From Hyperoodon ampullatus (Eukaryota > Chordata > Mammalia > Artiodactyla > Ziphiidae), in the NCBI GenBank assembly GCA_949752795.1, contig OX457058.1, positions 169,820,223 to 169,884,222 on the forward strand: DNA of 64,000 nt, given 5' to 3'. Under the pieces are notes generated by a model. The model saw only the letters and a list, made by a program, of their open reading frames with translations, did no database searches and was not told the origin of the DNA. Made by a program: the position numbers and the translations under genes. Of the stretch, positions 41,765 to 56,700 are shown piece by piece. The first letter of the stretch is position 1. Every line of letters begins with the position of its first letter.

Positions 41765-44700
41765 CTTGAAACACAATTCAAAACAGATCATGTTTACTAT
41801 GGCTTGTAGGAGCACTCTGCGTCCCCTGATGGATAATACTTGTGATGAGAAGTGTTCTGGGACCCTTGGGGAGGAATGCTCTCTGCAGAAACTACTGTTG
41901 GCTGACTTCCAACACAGTTTAGAGAACCGCTCAGGGCCCCTCTGTCCTTTACCCCTCCGAAAAACCCTCTAAGACAGGAATTATCTTTAGTTTACAGTTG
42001 AGGAAATCCAGGTCACTTGCCCAAGGTCACAGAGCTAGCTGCCAAGTTGAGATTAGTACCCCAGTCTCCTGACCTGAAGATCACTTTTCTTCCTATGACC
42101 CACCCACTGGTTGCCTGGAATTTGGTGACTGGATGGCTACGAACCCCTCAGGAGACAGTGACAGCCACCTATGCAGCCCAGCTCCCCTGCATCTCCCCGC
42201 CAGCGTTTCAACTGCACCTGCAGAGGCGGACACGCCAGCCTGGCCTCAGGAAGGGAAGCCAGGGCCTCACATCACAGCCCGACCCCCAAGCCTGAGCTAC
42301 CAGGAGGACCACTGACTGTCATGGAGCCTAGTGATTTGGTTCCTGGCTTCCATGCTGAGCAGGGAGCAGTTAAGCCTGCCTCTGAATTTGTTGGCTTTGG
42401 CACCGAGATGCCAACACCTCAGCTGAGCTGCCCACTTGTGCGGTGGAAAGAGCACTGGACCTAATTCTGGTGTTAGTTCTAGATGTGGTTTTACCACTTC
42501 TTAGAGTCAGGAGCTTTCCCAGAGCGAGGACCACACAGATTCATCCCTGAATCCTTAGTCTCTGGCCTCGGTTCGGAGCACGGACTCCGTCAACACCTGG
42601 TGCTGGAGCTGCTTCCCTGCACAAATCGCTTCTGTGAGCCTCTAGTTCCCAAATGTAGTAACAATTCCTGCTCTGTTTACATCATGAGACCGGAGAAGAT
42701 CAAATGAGATGATGACAGAAGTGCTGTCAGCTTGGAAGACAGGTGACAATAAATAACTTAAAACGTACCCAATACTTTCTATTTGCCAGGCACTGTTATA
42801 AGCACTTTATACTCATTAACTCAAGCCATCTTTGCAACCCCATGAGGTAGTAGGTACTTTACGACCTGCGTTTTACAAACGAGGACAGCCTAGGTACAAC
42901 AGAGAGGTTAAGTAACTTGACCCGGTCACACAGCTAGTTAAGGGATGAGGCAGCAGTCACACACATGCAGTCTGGCCCCAGAGCCTGCCCTGACATCACT
43001 GTACTCCACTGCCTCTCCACACGAGGGGTGGAGCTATAGGCTCCAGACAAACGATAACAGAAGCAGACAAAGGCTGAGGGCTTTAGGCTCATCTGAGATT
43101 AGGGCCTGTCACAAAGAAGGGAAAGGCGTCTTGCCGATTTTGACAGGACCCATGGTGGTGGGGAGGTTCCAACAGACAGAAGCTGAAGGGAAAAACGAAA
43201 GATCAAAGCTGAATGAACCCTTCCTCAAGTCCACCTTGCCCCTTTTACCCTTATACATTTCTTCTTCCAGCTCAATCTCAAGGGCAGCCGCTGCCTGCTC
43301 AATCCAAGAGTTGTGCAGACAAGCCTGGAAGTTGCGATACTCAGCTTTTTCAATCTGTCGAGCTAAACGGATTCGCTCCTAGGGGAAAGGAAAAGAAAAT
43401 ATTCATGTGACAGAGGATTCAGGGCTCTGGGAAGAAAAGTCTCATTTAAGTTGTGTTTTTAAAAAAGCTCTTGAGATCAGTGTTCAGTGAGATGCACCTC
43501 AGCTCCCATCAAAATGCATTTGCTTTGGTTCCTGATTAAAGCACAGAGGGCAACTGCTACTTGTGAGCGTGTACACGCGAACCACAAGAGCCGGCTTTCC
43601 AAACCCGCTCGAACAGCCCCTCTTCTTGGCAGCCCACCTCGGTCAGACTCCCGACCTACACGTGTCAAAGGGAACCGTTTCCCCAGACACCGCAGCTGGC
43701 TTCCATAGCTGAGCTGAGACCTGGAGACACCCCGAGAGCCCTCAGTTAGGGCCCCGCTGTCACTCACAGGGACAACACAGAACTGCCATCCCCCTCTTCC
43801 ACACTGTCCTCTGCCAAAAACACTTCAGTTCTCCTTCTCCTGGGTTCAGACCGCAGCGACAGGATACACCAGGATAATGGGAAAGATCTTATGATGTGGG
43901 GGAAAAGAGCCACGGGAAGCCGGGGTGGCTCCTAATCCTCTCTGCATTCTCCACCGCTCCATCTCACCTCCCACCGTATTTCCCCACACAGCTAACAGTC
44001 CTTTTGAGCCACAGGAGCCAGCAGAGCTTGAACCATTCCTTGCTTTTTGCTCCCCCAATTCCTGAACTCCATCCCTTCTTCACCCCTTCACATCTCTGCC
44101 TGCAGGAGGCTTGGAGGAAACTAAACCTCCTACCAATGTGACCACATACCCACCAGTCCACAGTGCTCCATTTGTACCTGAACTTCAGCCTGGACTCAAC
44201 CTGCCTCACGAGCCAGTGGATTTCTATGGAAGAGAACCCACCTGACACGCTGCAGCCCATAAGCAGCACCCACTCAGGCAATGTTTATTGAGTTAAAAAT
44301 AAACCCCCGAAGGTAGGAATTACAGGCATCTGCTTCAGGGATGTGACAAACCTTTAGTTTCTGCCTCAGCACGACACACTGACCTCACTTCCCTACAACC
44401 CTCCATCCAAAGGTATGTCCAGACAGCCATGCTCACTGCCCCTGCCATGGGGCAGGGGGTGATGGTGGAGGTTTCAGGGGTGGAGGGAAGGAAGGGTTCA
44501 TGAAGAGAACTCCTCCCACTCTGGCCACTCACCCTATCCTCCCATCTGCCAGACACGGTGCCCTCCCAGCCATTTCTTTTTTTTTTTTTTTTTTTACAAA
44601 TCTCCCTGCTTAGCTATTGGCAGAACTACTAATTCGTTTCCAAGGGTGGTACTGCAAGAGTCTCACAGCAAAGTGAGGGAGCAGCCCAATCCCTCCCCTC

Positions 44701-47700
44701 ATTAGCACTGGGCTTTGAACTTTTCTTTTTACCTTGACTGCATCCATGTACTTTGCCTGCACAGGGAACAGCGGGATGTCCTCATCTTTCTTAAGGGTTT
44801 TGTAGATCTTCTTAAAGTTGATCACGTCCTCAGGCCCAACCAGCATCAGGCTGAGGCCTTCACTGGTGGCACGAGCAGTTCGACCGCTTCGGTGGACATA
44901 AATCTCCGAGGTACGAGGGACCTGCCAAAGGAGGAACTGGGAGGTCATCGTGACTGTCACCAAGCACTGCTCTTCCCCTCAAGGCCAACAACCCAAGGCT
45001 GGACTCTCCTCCCTCTCAGCCAGGCAGCTAGAAACCTCTCCAGCACTGTGGACAGATCCAGCCCTTCTCCCTAAGTCCCACATCCAAACTGTCCCCAGGT
45101 TTAGCCCATTCATTGTACAGGCTCTGCCCTCCCATGGCCCCTGCCCTGGTTCAGGTCCTCAAGACCATTCAACTGGACAATGGCAGTCACTTCTTATTTG
45201 GTCTCCAGTCCTGCCACCGCCCCCCTGACCCAACCCAAAGCTGCCAGTGTCATCTTCCTGAGGCAAAGCTCTGACCATCATAACCCCTCTACCTAAAGAA
45301 ACTCTAATGGTTCTTCATTAACTCTGCATGGATGATGGATGATGGTAATCAACGTGCCAGGCAATTCTAAGCCCTCTGCGTGTATTACTACCCCATTTAT
45401 CCCTCAACAACAACAACATGAAATAGATGCTTTCACGATGATCCATGTTATAGACCGGGAAACTGAAACACACAGATGTGAAGCAGTTCTCCCTAAGTTA
45501 CCCAACTAAATGGTGGAGCCAGGATTCGAAATGAAGCAGTCCAGCTCCAAAGACCATGCTAACGCCCGGGCTATGCTGCCTCTACTCCAATAAAAACTGG
45601 ATATGTTATCCACGGATAATGTGGCATGGGAGCTGACAATGCCTCCCTTCCCACACCCATGGCACACACCACTAATCAAGAACAGTCTCCTCCACTGAGC
45701 CCCGAGAAGGCTCAGCATCTTTTCCAACGCAGTGCCCTAAGCACGGTGATCAGTGGTTCGTAATGTGCTGGAAATGCTGCCATTCTTCACTTTCCTCTTC
45801 TGTCATACAACCCCTTCTTCTCCCTCCCTGTCCGCTGCCCCCTTCCACATGTTTGCTCCTTCTCCTGCTTCCTTCTCTACCTCTACATGCCCAAATCCTC
45901 TGCATCCGTAAATGCCAAGCATCTTTTAGAAAGCACTTTCCAACCTCCTAACCTCCCAAACTAGCAGTTATCTCTCTCTCCGATTTTATTTTGCAACTTT
46001 CTAATATCTTCTGCCTTAAGTTACGGGTATGGTCATCTCACGTCCTCTGGTGGATGTGATACTTCTTCCGGGCTAGAACGGTATTTTGTTCATCTGGATA
46101 TTTCCGAGAGACTGACCCAGACTCTTTCCCCAAAAGAGGAAGAATAAAGATTTGCTAAACTGAATTGGCACCCTCAAAGATGGTTAAAAGCATGAAGGAT
46201 TTAAAGGGGAAACAATCATGCCAGAACAGCTCCCATTTGTTGAGGACTTACACTCGCTAGGCGATCCGTCAGCATTAGCTCATTTAATCCTGTGACAACC
46301 CTATGGCGTAGGTAGCATTATTACTCCCACTTTACAAACGATGACATTGAAACCAGAGATACTAAGTAACGTGCCGAGAGCTAACCCGCTCAGCAGCCGC
46401 CAGGAAGGATTCAAACGCTGGAAGCGTGCTTTCCGGAGCCCACGTGCCTAACCGCCACCCTACACTAATCTTTACTAGGTACCCGTGCTGATATTCACGT
46501 CAGTATCAACAGCAGCTCACATTTAGGAAGCGCCACCTGTGGCTTTTGAAACGCCTCACACAAAATAACTTATTTCAGCTTAGTAAGAACTTAGGAAGTC
46601 GATACCGTAATAACTGCCATTTAACAAATGAAAAAACTGAGGCACAAAGAGACTAAATCACTTGCTCAAGGTTACACAGCTGGGATTTAAGCCCGGGCAG
46701 GACTTAATGACCACATTCCTTTATTTCTCTACAAGCAGGGTAATCATGTTACACGCTAAACTTATTACGCCCATTTCATGGAAGAAACTACGACTCTAAC
46801 CTGCCAATATTAAGTAGTCTGCCCAAGTCAAAAAGAAAGGGGCTATCTGATATTTGACATCAGGCAGTGTCAAGAGGTGTTGGAGAATAACTCTCAGCAC
46901 GGTGTTCCGGAAGTGGCAGCAGCCAGTTGGTCACCAGATGCTCGTGGTATTATTCTCTGTTGCACGAGGCCTTGGGACCAACAATTCCTCCTCCCTCCCC
47001 TTCCTCCCTCCCTCAACCCTTGCTTTAAAAATTCCCCACTCAGTGTTGGGAGATGCCTACAAATTCCCTGATGTCCCTACCTGGTAATGGATGACATGCT
47101 GGACTTTAGGAATATCCAGGCCCCGAGCTGCCACATCTGTCGCCAGGAGAACACAACTGTGGTGGAGAGAGAAAGCTCATTAATAACAACTAACGGCTAT
47201 CATTAATCAAATTCTGACCACCAACTGAGTACCCTAAACACGACCATCCTTAGAAACACTCTACGAGACAATACTATTACACATCTCCCTTTGACAGATA
47301 AAGAAGCTGAGGCTCAGAGACATTAACTTCCCAAGGTATATATATGGCTATTCAGTTGTGGAGCCAGGATGCAAACGTGGGTTTCACTGGCCGCAATCGA
47401 CAAGCCACACTCTGCAATAATAAAGCCTACCTCAAGTGCATTAAATGGGGCCGTACTCTAGGTCGTGACCTCATCTCCTATCACCCTCCCACTTCATTCC
47501 CTCCAGTCACACAGGCGTCCTCGCTCTCCTCGCTCTTCTCAAACACGCCAGACCTGCTCTTACCTCCCAGCCTGTGCACTTAGTGCGCCTTAGGCCATAA
47601 AGGTCTTCCTCCGATATTCACATTTCCTTACTTTCTTCCACTCTCTGCTCAAATCTCACCTTATGAGAAAAGCCTCCCAGACCACACACACACAGTCTGC

Positions 47701-50700
47701 ACAACTCCCCATACAACTTTACCTCTTAGCACTTAGCACCACGTGACGAACTGTATACTTACTTTTCAGTTTATTACCTCCCTCCCCTGGGATGTAAACT
47801 CCATGAGAGCAGGGACTCTGCACTACTCACTATTGTATTACCAGACCCCAGAACAGTGCCAGGTTCCCAGCAAGCACTCAATAATATGTACTGGGTGATG
47901 TTTCTTAATGTATGTGTAGTTTGAGGGGAGTCAAAAGCACCTGAGGTATGTTTTAAAAACTAAAGATTTTAGGCCCTTCAGGGTCCCCACTTCCTGCACC
48001 TCTGAGATAGGGCTGCGGAATATGATGCAAACTAAAGTTTGTAAAATATTAAACCACCGTTCTAAGTCAAGGTCAGCAAACTTCTTCTGTAAAGGGCCAG
48101 AGAGTAAACTATTTTTGGCTTCGTGGGTTATGTCTGTTGAAACTACTCAACTCTGCCATTATAGCACAAAAACAGCTATAGACGATACATAAATAGGCCT
48201 CGCTGTGTTCCGATAAAACTTTACTTATAAAAACAGGCAACAAGCCAGATCTGGCCCATGGGCTATAGTTTGCCAACTCCTGATCCAATGAACCACTAAC
48301 TCTACTTACTAACATTCAGAGGTAAGTGAACCACTTGTTCTTGAAACTAATCTGTAACCGGTAACCGGACAAAACAACGTGGGCAGAAGCCAATTTAAAG
48401 TCCAGCTTCCCAGGCCCTCATTTTGACAATCTGCACCGTGCTGCCTGCCTGACCATCAGGCCCAAAAGCAGATGGACATGACAGCGTGAGCTCCGCAGTC
48501 TGACAGGCTGGTCTGAGGCCCAGCTCTACCACTTCCAAGCCGAGAAACCTTGGGCAAGCTTATGTGCTTTTCTAAACCTTACTTTTTTAATCTATAAAAT
48601 AAGAACAATGACAAGTGGTCAGTATTAAAGCTAACATTTAGCAAGCTCATACCATGTGCCAAGCACTGCTCCGAACACTTCAAATGCATAAAGTCACTTA
48701 CTCCTCAGAGCAACCCTCTGCCATAACTTCTATTATTATACTGATTATGAGAAAACTGAAACACTTAGAAGTAATCTGACCAGCTAGAAGTGACACAGCC
48801 AGGATGTGATCTCAAGCGGTCCGCTTCCGGTCTGTGCTCTTAACCATGACTCTATTCTTCTTCTCAAGGATGTGAGAAGTGAATGAATGTAATAATGTAT
48901 CTAAAATGCAAGCACAATACTTAATCTACTGTTAAGTGTTCAATCATAATAGGTATTATTGTCACCATTACTCATTATTAAAGACGTTTCTGCTGGGCAT
49001 TACCAGCAACCAAATGTACTAGATGACAGTGAGCCTGCCTCACGCTGTGCAGAAAAAAAAAGGCTACCTTCTACCGATAAGGATCCCATGAAAGAAGGTA
49101 AGCTTCCCACCATCCTGGCGAACTAGACCCAATGGCTAATCTGTGGACAGGCCTGACTTACTCCTGCAGATGGGCAAACTGCTCCAGGTTTCTGAGCCTC
49201 TGCTTCTGGTGCATGCAGGCGTGCAGGGTCAGCGGCATGACATCCAGGGCTTTGAGGAGTCCCGAGAGCCGTTTGATGCAGGAGATACTGTTGGCAAACA
49301 CTAAGGTGCGGCCTGGGTACTGCATCAGGAAGTAGTACAGATATAAGTCTTTCTCATCACTCTCACAATGGATCTTGGTCTCTGTCAGTGTCTCTACCGT
49401 GGCCTCCTTTCTTGTAAGGTCGATGACCTTGGGCTTGCCCCTCATGCCAATCTTCTGCATGAGGAGGTCAAGTTTGGCAGATTTGTCGATTTTCTTAGCG
49501 TGCTTCTTGTGAAGGATTCGAACAGGAGCTTGATGTACCAGGGTCAGCGTGGCCGAAAAAACAAGTGTCTGTCTCTTTGGGTTGTACTGGGCATCACTGA
49601 GCATCTCTAGCAGCTGTGAGAGCTCAGCAAAGTGGCCTTTCTCAACCATACGGTCAGCCTCATCGATCACCAGGCACCTACAGATCCAGACAGACCCACA
49701 TCACCTGGTTAGCAGCAGGTAAGAGGAGTCCCCCACGGCATATACCCTACCGCCCCCCCACCCCCGCCCCAGGGCCCTCAGCTAATCCCCCACACACATG
49801 CTCGGCTTTCTAAAGGCCCAAATCTGGCTAGTGCCACACCATGGCACTTTGTAACAGGGAGAAGGCATTGCACACTGTGCCATGTCACCTCAGCTCCACT
49901 TCAGAACAGGGGCTGGGGGAAAGGAGGAGGTACTGTTTCTCACCTGAGCTGCCGAAGGTTGCTCAAATGAGGGTGCTTTTCTTTAACTAGCTCCCACAGC
50001 CGGCCTGGAGTGGCAACCACAATCTCAGGCTGACGGTTCAGCATCCTCTGCTGTTTCTGTGTGGACATTCCACCAACCAAAATAGCAGTTTTAATGCCTA
50101 TGGTACACAAAACATAAGGGACACTGTTATTCAGACTGATTGCTTATTTTTTCCAAAGCTGACACAGGCGCCCCCGGATTAGTAAAGGCTGCCAGTCACC
50201 AGCACAGCTCCCCTCTCCAGGGGCGTGCTAACATCTGGCCTGCCCTGTTGATGCCACTGCTAGAGGGCTTACCAGGTCTTCTAGGATCTAGGCCCTCACT
50301 ATTTCCCCAACCTCATTTTTTTCTACTCTTTCCCCTCCAACCACACCAGTAGGGCTGGATTTGAACCCAGGCATGGTGACATCCAAAGCTCTGGACAAAA
50401 TGAGCAGTGGTGCACCACGGTGCTGGGAAAGATGTAACTCGTAGCGGTGACACACCTCCCCTAGGCGTTCCTGCCCATGCCCCTCAATTAAAATTAAACT
50501 GAATCTCCTCTGATGGCTAGTGTTCTCTTCTCCTCTCTAGTGGAGGACTTCGCATGGTAGCCAGTATGGAAGGAACACAAAGGGTCATGCAAGCAAAGCA
50601 TTAGTGAAGTGCCTTGTAATACACAGTCAGAGCTTGATAAGTAACTGATCCTTTTACTATAAAATTGAAACCCCGACTCTGCAGCCTCTCCCAAAGAATT

Positions 50701-53700
50701 CCCTGAAAAAGTTAAGTTCTAATGCCCAAAGGCAAGAGTCAACAAACTTTTCCAACAGTAAACATTTTTGGCCCTGTGGGCTAAATGGTCTGTGTACAAT
50801 TACTACCTCTATTCCACTCTGCATTGGTGATGCAAAAGTGACCACAGACATATGTAAATAAGAGGGTGTGGCAGCACTTTATTTACAAAAAAACCCCCCA
50901 CAAAAACCCAAACAGTGGTTTGCCAAACGCTGCCCCAAGTATCTACTGTATCCAGTAAGTTAACTAATTTCCTATGCAGCTAGAACAGCATTAGCTAGGT
51001 GTTATCCTTGGGCGAATAAAGAATGTGTCACTCAAACAGTTTTCTGCCGGGCTTCATGCTCTGGCAGAAGAGAAAGGTTCCCTCTAGAGGGCGGGCACAG
51101 CTGATTCACCTCTGCCACCCCAGCTACTGGAATCCTTTCAGGCAACATTTATTAAACGGAATTGAACCTCACTTGTGAACTTGGCCACAGCGTCAATGTG
51201 TTGTTTGACTTGAACGGCTAGCTCTCGAGTGGGAGTCAGAACCAGTCCAAGCAGAGGACGCCTTGGATGTACAATTTTGCCGCCCAATTCTTGTTGTGAC
51301 TTTCTAGTCTGCTCTTCATCAAGCTTCTCCTCCTTGCCTTCATCCTGTTTGGGAACGGGCGTCGCCCTGATCAGGGAAGAAGGTCCTTCACCAGCATCAT
51401 CATCGTCATCACCACAGGAGGGCAGCGCCCGGTTTGAGACTGTAGCTCCAATCTTGGCTCTTGCCTGGCTGGGTGCTGCTCTAGCCTTCGCTCCAGCCTC
51501 ACTGGGCAGTGCTTCACCCTCAATTCCAATCTCAACAGGCAAAGCTCCAGACTCAGTTCCAGCCCTGCCTGGTGATCCTGTCTCAACTCCAGCCTCATTA
51601 CTGGTCTCCCCAAGTGGTGGTGCTCCTGTGTTACTTAGAGCTGGGATAGGCTTCTTCTTCACCTGCCACTGCAGCACTGCATGAATCATTGGAATGGCAA
51701 AGGCAAGTGTTTTCCCACTTCCTTAGAAGCAGAACAAAAAACAAACAAAAACAGTGTGAATCAACAGACGTACATACTTTTGCCTGAGATTCTATCCTTT
51801 ACACGGAATAAGGGACCCTGAAATAGCCAAGTGCCACCCTGACCAATCCAAAGCTCCTTCTACCCTACACAGCTATGGTACCCCTACAGCACTGCAACCA
51901 GAGGGCACCTGTAATTAGGAGTCTGAGGAAAAGTCTGACAGACTGGCATTGCGGGCTGAGGTCACCAATAAACTACAGACAAATGTCCAAACAATGAAAC
52001 CCTAAAGAGATGGCCAAGTTTTGTGCGTTTGTGTGTGTGTGTGTGTGTGTTGCTGTTGTAAAGGAACACAAAATTGAAGGGTAAGGAATGAAAATCTGTA
52101 TAATGCTTTCCCAAAACCTTTCTCTGGTGGGGAAGGAGGGAGTAAAAGAAAATTTTCTTAGTTTTCGAGAAAACTTTAAAACTTTTGTCTATGCTTGAAC
52201 ATTTTCAAACTAGCCTTTGAATGTATATGGAGCCCAAGTAGTCACACCGTCTGTGCAGACAAAAACAAATAAACAAAACAAACCACTTCAAGCTGAGAAT
52301 TTAAAGTGGTTCCAAAATTAAAATGCCCCAAGCAGAAGCAAATAAGTGATCTCTGTATGAAGAAACTTTTATCACAGACCTCAAAGAACTCTCACAGATA
52401 ATTTTCAGAGGAAAATGAGCATCTCTCAGGAACGAGGTACTATAAGCAAGAACTATAACAAAAAAAAAAAAAAAAAAAAAAAGCAAAAACAAACTCATAA
52501 AACTTCAGAGAAGAAAAACAGCACTTTTCATCAGAAACAACAAATGCTACAAAACAGTGCAATGACATCTTTATCTGAAGACCTGGGGGAAAAAATCTGA
52601 CAATCTCTAACTCTACACTTAGCAAAAATCTCTTTCAAAACAAAATGCAAAATAAAGACTTTTGTAGGGATACAAAAGCTGAAAGAATTTATCATCAGCA
52701 GACAGGGTATACAAGAAATATTAAAGGAAGTCTTTCATGTAGAAGAAAAGATGATATTGGCTGAAAATCTGGATCAACATGAAGGAATGAAGAGCACCAG
52801 AAACGGTGACATGGATGAATATAAAAAAGTATTTTTCTTATTAAAACTTCATTAAAAAATAACTGACTATTTAAAGCAAAAATAATGAAAATGTGTTTGG
52901 GGATTTCTAACACATATAAAGTATAAAACAAAAAGCACAAAGCAAAGAAAAAATGGAAATACACTCTTGTAACGTTCTTGTACTACATATAAAGTAGTAT
53001 ATTATCACTTGAAGGTAGAGTATGATATACTGAAGACATCATCTGCGAACCCAAAAGCAACCTCCAAAAGGACATAACAAAGAGTTATAGCTAATAAAAC
53101 TATAAAAAAGATAAAATGGTATCACAAATATTCAATCCAAAAGAAGGTAGAAGAGGAACAAAGGAATAACGAATAGCTGGGAGAAATAGAAAACAAATAG
53201 CAAAACAGATTAAAACCCAACCATTATCAATAATCACATGAAATGTAAATGACCTCAACACAATTAAAAGACAAGATAGTTGGATTAAACAGCAAGACCC
53301 AATTATATGCTGCCTATAAAAAACTCACTTTGAATATAAAGATATAAATAGGACAAAAGTACAAGTACGGAAAAAGACACACCATGCTAACATTAATCAA
53401 AATAAAGCTGGAAAAGCTACATTAATAACCCGACAAAGGAGATTTTAGAACACAGAATACTTCAGGGAAAAAGAGGGCCATTTCTTAACAAAAAAAGTGA
53501 ACTCATTTAGAGGATACAACAGTCCTAAACATTTATGCATCTAATAACAGGATTTCAACATTCACAAAACAAAAGCTAACTGAACTGCAAGTAGAAAACT
53601 ATCACTCAAGAAAAAATAAAAATATTTCTAATATGGTAAAGTAATTAAGTTCATAATTAAAAAACCATCCTATACAGAAAAGTGCAAGCACAGATGAATT

Positions 53701-56700
53701 CTACCAAATACTTAAGGAAGAAAAATGCCAATTCTATACACACACTTTCAGAAAATTGAAGGGAATACTTCAACTCACTCTGAGGCCTGCATTACTCTGA
53801 TTCCAAAACCAGTCAAAGACATTACAAGAAGACAAAACTACAAACCAATATCCCGTTAACAGAAATTCGAAAACCATCAACAAAATTTTAGCAAATCAAA
53901 TCCAACAATGTACAGATAATACACTGAGACTAAGTTCAGTTTATCACCATTATCAACAAACTGAAAATGAAAAAAACATGTATCTCAATATACGCAGAAA
54001 AGGCGTTTAAAAAAATACAGTAACCATTCCTGATAAAAATCTTTCTGCAAACTAGAAACAGAAGAGAAGTTTCTCAACCTGATAGAAGACAAATAGGAAA
54101 AAACCTACTGCTAACATCACACTTAATGATGAAACACTGAATATCTTTCCCCAAAGATCAGGAACGAAGCAATGATGCCCACTATACCACTTCAATTCCA
54201 ATTGGACTGGAGTTTTAGCCAGTGCAATAAATAAGACAAAAATAAACAAAAGGCATCCAGACTGGATGAATAATCATCTTTGAAGAAAATCCTATGTAAT
54301 CTTCAAGAAACTAGTTGATGGTACCAAGTTGCAGGATACAAGATCAATATACAAATATGCAGAATTCTATTTATTAGCATCAGAAATAGGAAATCTTAAA
54401 TTAACATTTACAAAAGCATCGAAAATATGAAATACTTAAGGATAAATCTAATACATGTGCATACATTGAAAACTACAAAGCCCTGCTAAGAAAAACTGAA
54501 GACCTAAAAGAAATGGAGAGCTATACCACATTCATGGACTGGAAGATTCTATATTGTCCAGATGTCATGTCCTCAGTTGGCTCTATAACCAAGGCAATCC
54601 CAATCCGAATACCAGCTGACTTTTTTGTTGAAACTGAAAAACTGACTCTTAAATTCACCTTGAAATGCCAAGGGCCTAGAATAGCCAAAATAACTTTTGA
54701 AAAGAACAAAACTGGAGGACTTTTACTACCTGATTTTAAGACTGATTCTAAAGCTACTGTATCCAACATAGTGAGGTATTGGGAAAACAGTAAAGATAGA
54801 TAAATAGATCAATGGAAACGAAAAGACTCCAGAAATAGACCCACACCTATATGGTCACTGATTTTCAAAAAAGATGCAAAGGCAATTCAGTGGCGAAAGA
54901 GTAGTTTTTCAACAAACGGTGCTGGAATAATTAGATAGCCACGTGCAAAACAAAACAAAACAAAACAAAACCTTTGATCTGTATTTCTCCCCATAAAAGT
55001 TAACACAGGAAGGATCAGACTGAAACACAGAACCTAAAACTAGTAACACTTCTAGAAAAAAATACAGGAGAAAATCTTTGTGATCTTGTGTTAGGCAAAG
55101 GATTCTTAGGTAAGCACATCTGTAAAAGAAAACGTGATCATTTAAACTTCATCAAAATAAATAACTCCTGCTCTTCGAAAGACACTGTAAAGAGAATGAA
55201 GAAATAAGCCACAGGCTGGGAGAAAAAAATGCACATCACATATCTGATGAAGGAGGTGTACCTAGAATATATTGTGAATTCAGTAATAGGAAAACCACAA
55301 CCCGATTAAAACATGGGCAAAAGAACTAAACAGACACCACCAAAGAAGATAATATGGATACAATTAGGCACCTGAAAAGACGCTGCTCAAGGAGTCACTA
55401 GAGAAACGGCAATGAGAGCCACAGGGAAATAGCACTAAAATTTTTAAAGTCTAAATCAAATTAAAGACTGACCACACCAAGTACTGGCAAGGACATGGAC
55501 CAATCTGAACTCTCATAACCTGGTGATTATGTAAAATGGTACAATCACTTTGGAAAACTCCTAAAAAGTTAACATTTACCATAAGACCTAGCCATTCCAC
55601 ACCTAGGTATTTACCCAACAGAAATCAAAGCATATATCCATACAAAGACTTTTACACCAATATTTATGATAGTTTTACTTGTAAATGCCAAAAACTAGAA
55701 AGAACAGAACTATCCATCAATAGATAGATAAACAAACTGCACTATATTCATACAGTGGAACACTACTCATCAATAAAAAGAAATGAACCATTGGTATTTG
55801 CAATAACATGGCTGAATCTCAAAGTATGCTGAGTTAAAGAGCAGACACTCTCCCTCCCCGAAATACATACTGTATGATTCCATTTTAAAATTCTGGAAAG
55901 TGCAAACTAATTTACAGCGACAGAAAGACTATCAGAGGTTACCTGGGGATGAACAAGGAGGGGAGCCTAGGGAAGGAGGGATTATAAAGGGGCCCCAACA
56001 CCTTTTGGGGGTGATGGATATATTCATTATCTGCATTGGCAGCAGTTTGCCCACAGCCCCAAAAGTCTCTGAGACTTGGACCTGTGGATTCACAGCATTC
56101 CATAGCAACAGCCTGATAGGAGCTGTGGTATACATCCAAATGTCAATCTCTAGCCAAAGTGGCTCACATCTCTCCTCTGCCTTCCAGAAACAGACTTCCA
56201 GGCCTCTCTGCACATACCAAAGTAGTGTAGCAGAATGCTTAAGAGCACATAGACCTAGCCTACAACTATTCAAGCACTACCACTTTTCAGTGGGGCAGTT
56301 TTAGGGACACTGTCTACCCTCTGTGAGGCCGAGTTTCCTCTTCAATAAGATGGGAATAATAACGGAACCTACCTCAGGGTGGTTTTGAGAAACTGAGTTC
56401 ATGCATGTAACACAGGGCGTGACATATTTTAAATGTTAAATAAATGTTCTAAGCTATCACTGTTACCTCCATCCCCCTTTCCTGGGGTTTCCTCCCTCTT
56501 CCATCTTTATGACTCTTATACAGGACCTCACCTCAAGTTTCCTGACCACTCTTCCAGAAATCCAAGGCACAAAGTGTCTAGATCAGGGGTCCCCAACCCC
56601 CAGGCCACAGACACGTAGCAGTCTGTGGCCTGTTAGGAACCAGGCTGCACAGCAGGTGAGCGGCCGGCGAGTTAGCGAAGCTTCATCTGTATTTACAGCC

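Noticed and set aside
52320..56035. Active LINE-1
   Set aside because: ORF2 is broken in all frames and ORF1 is not recognisable.
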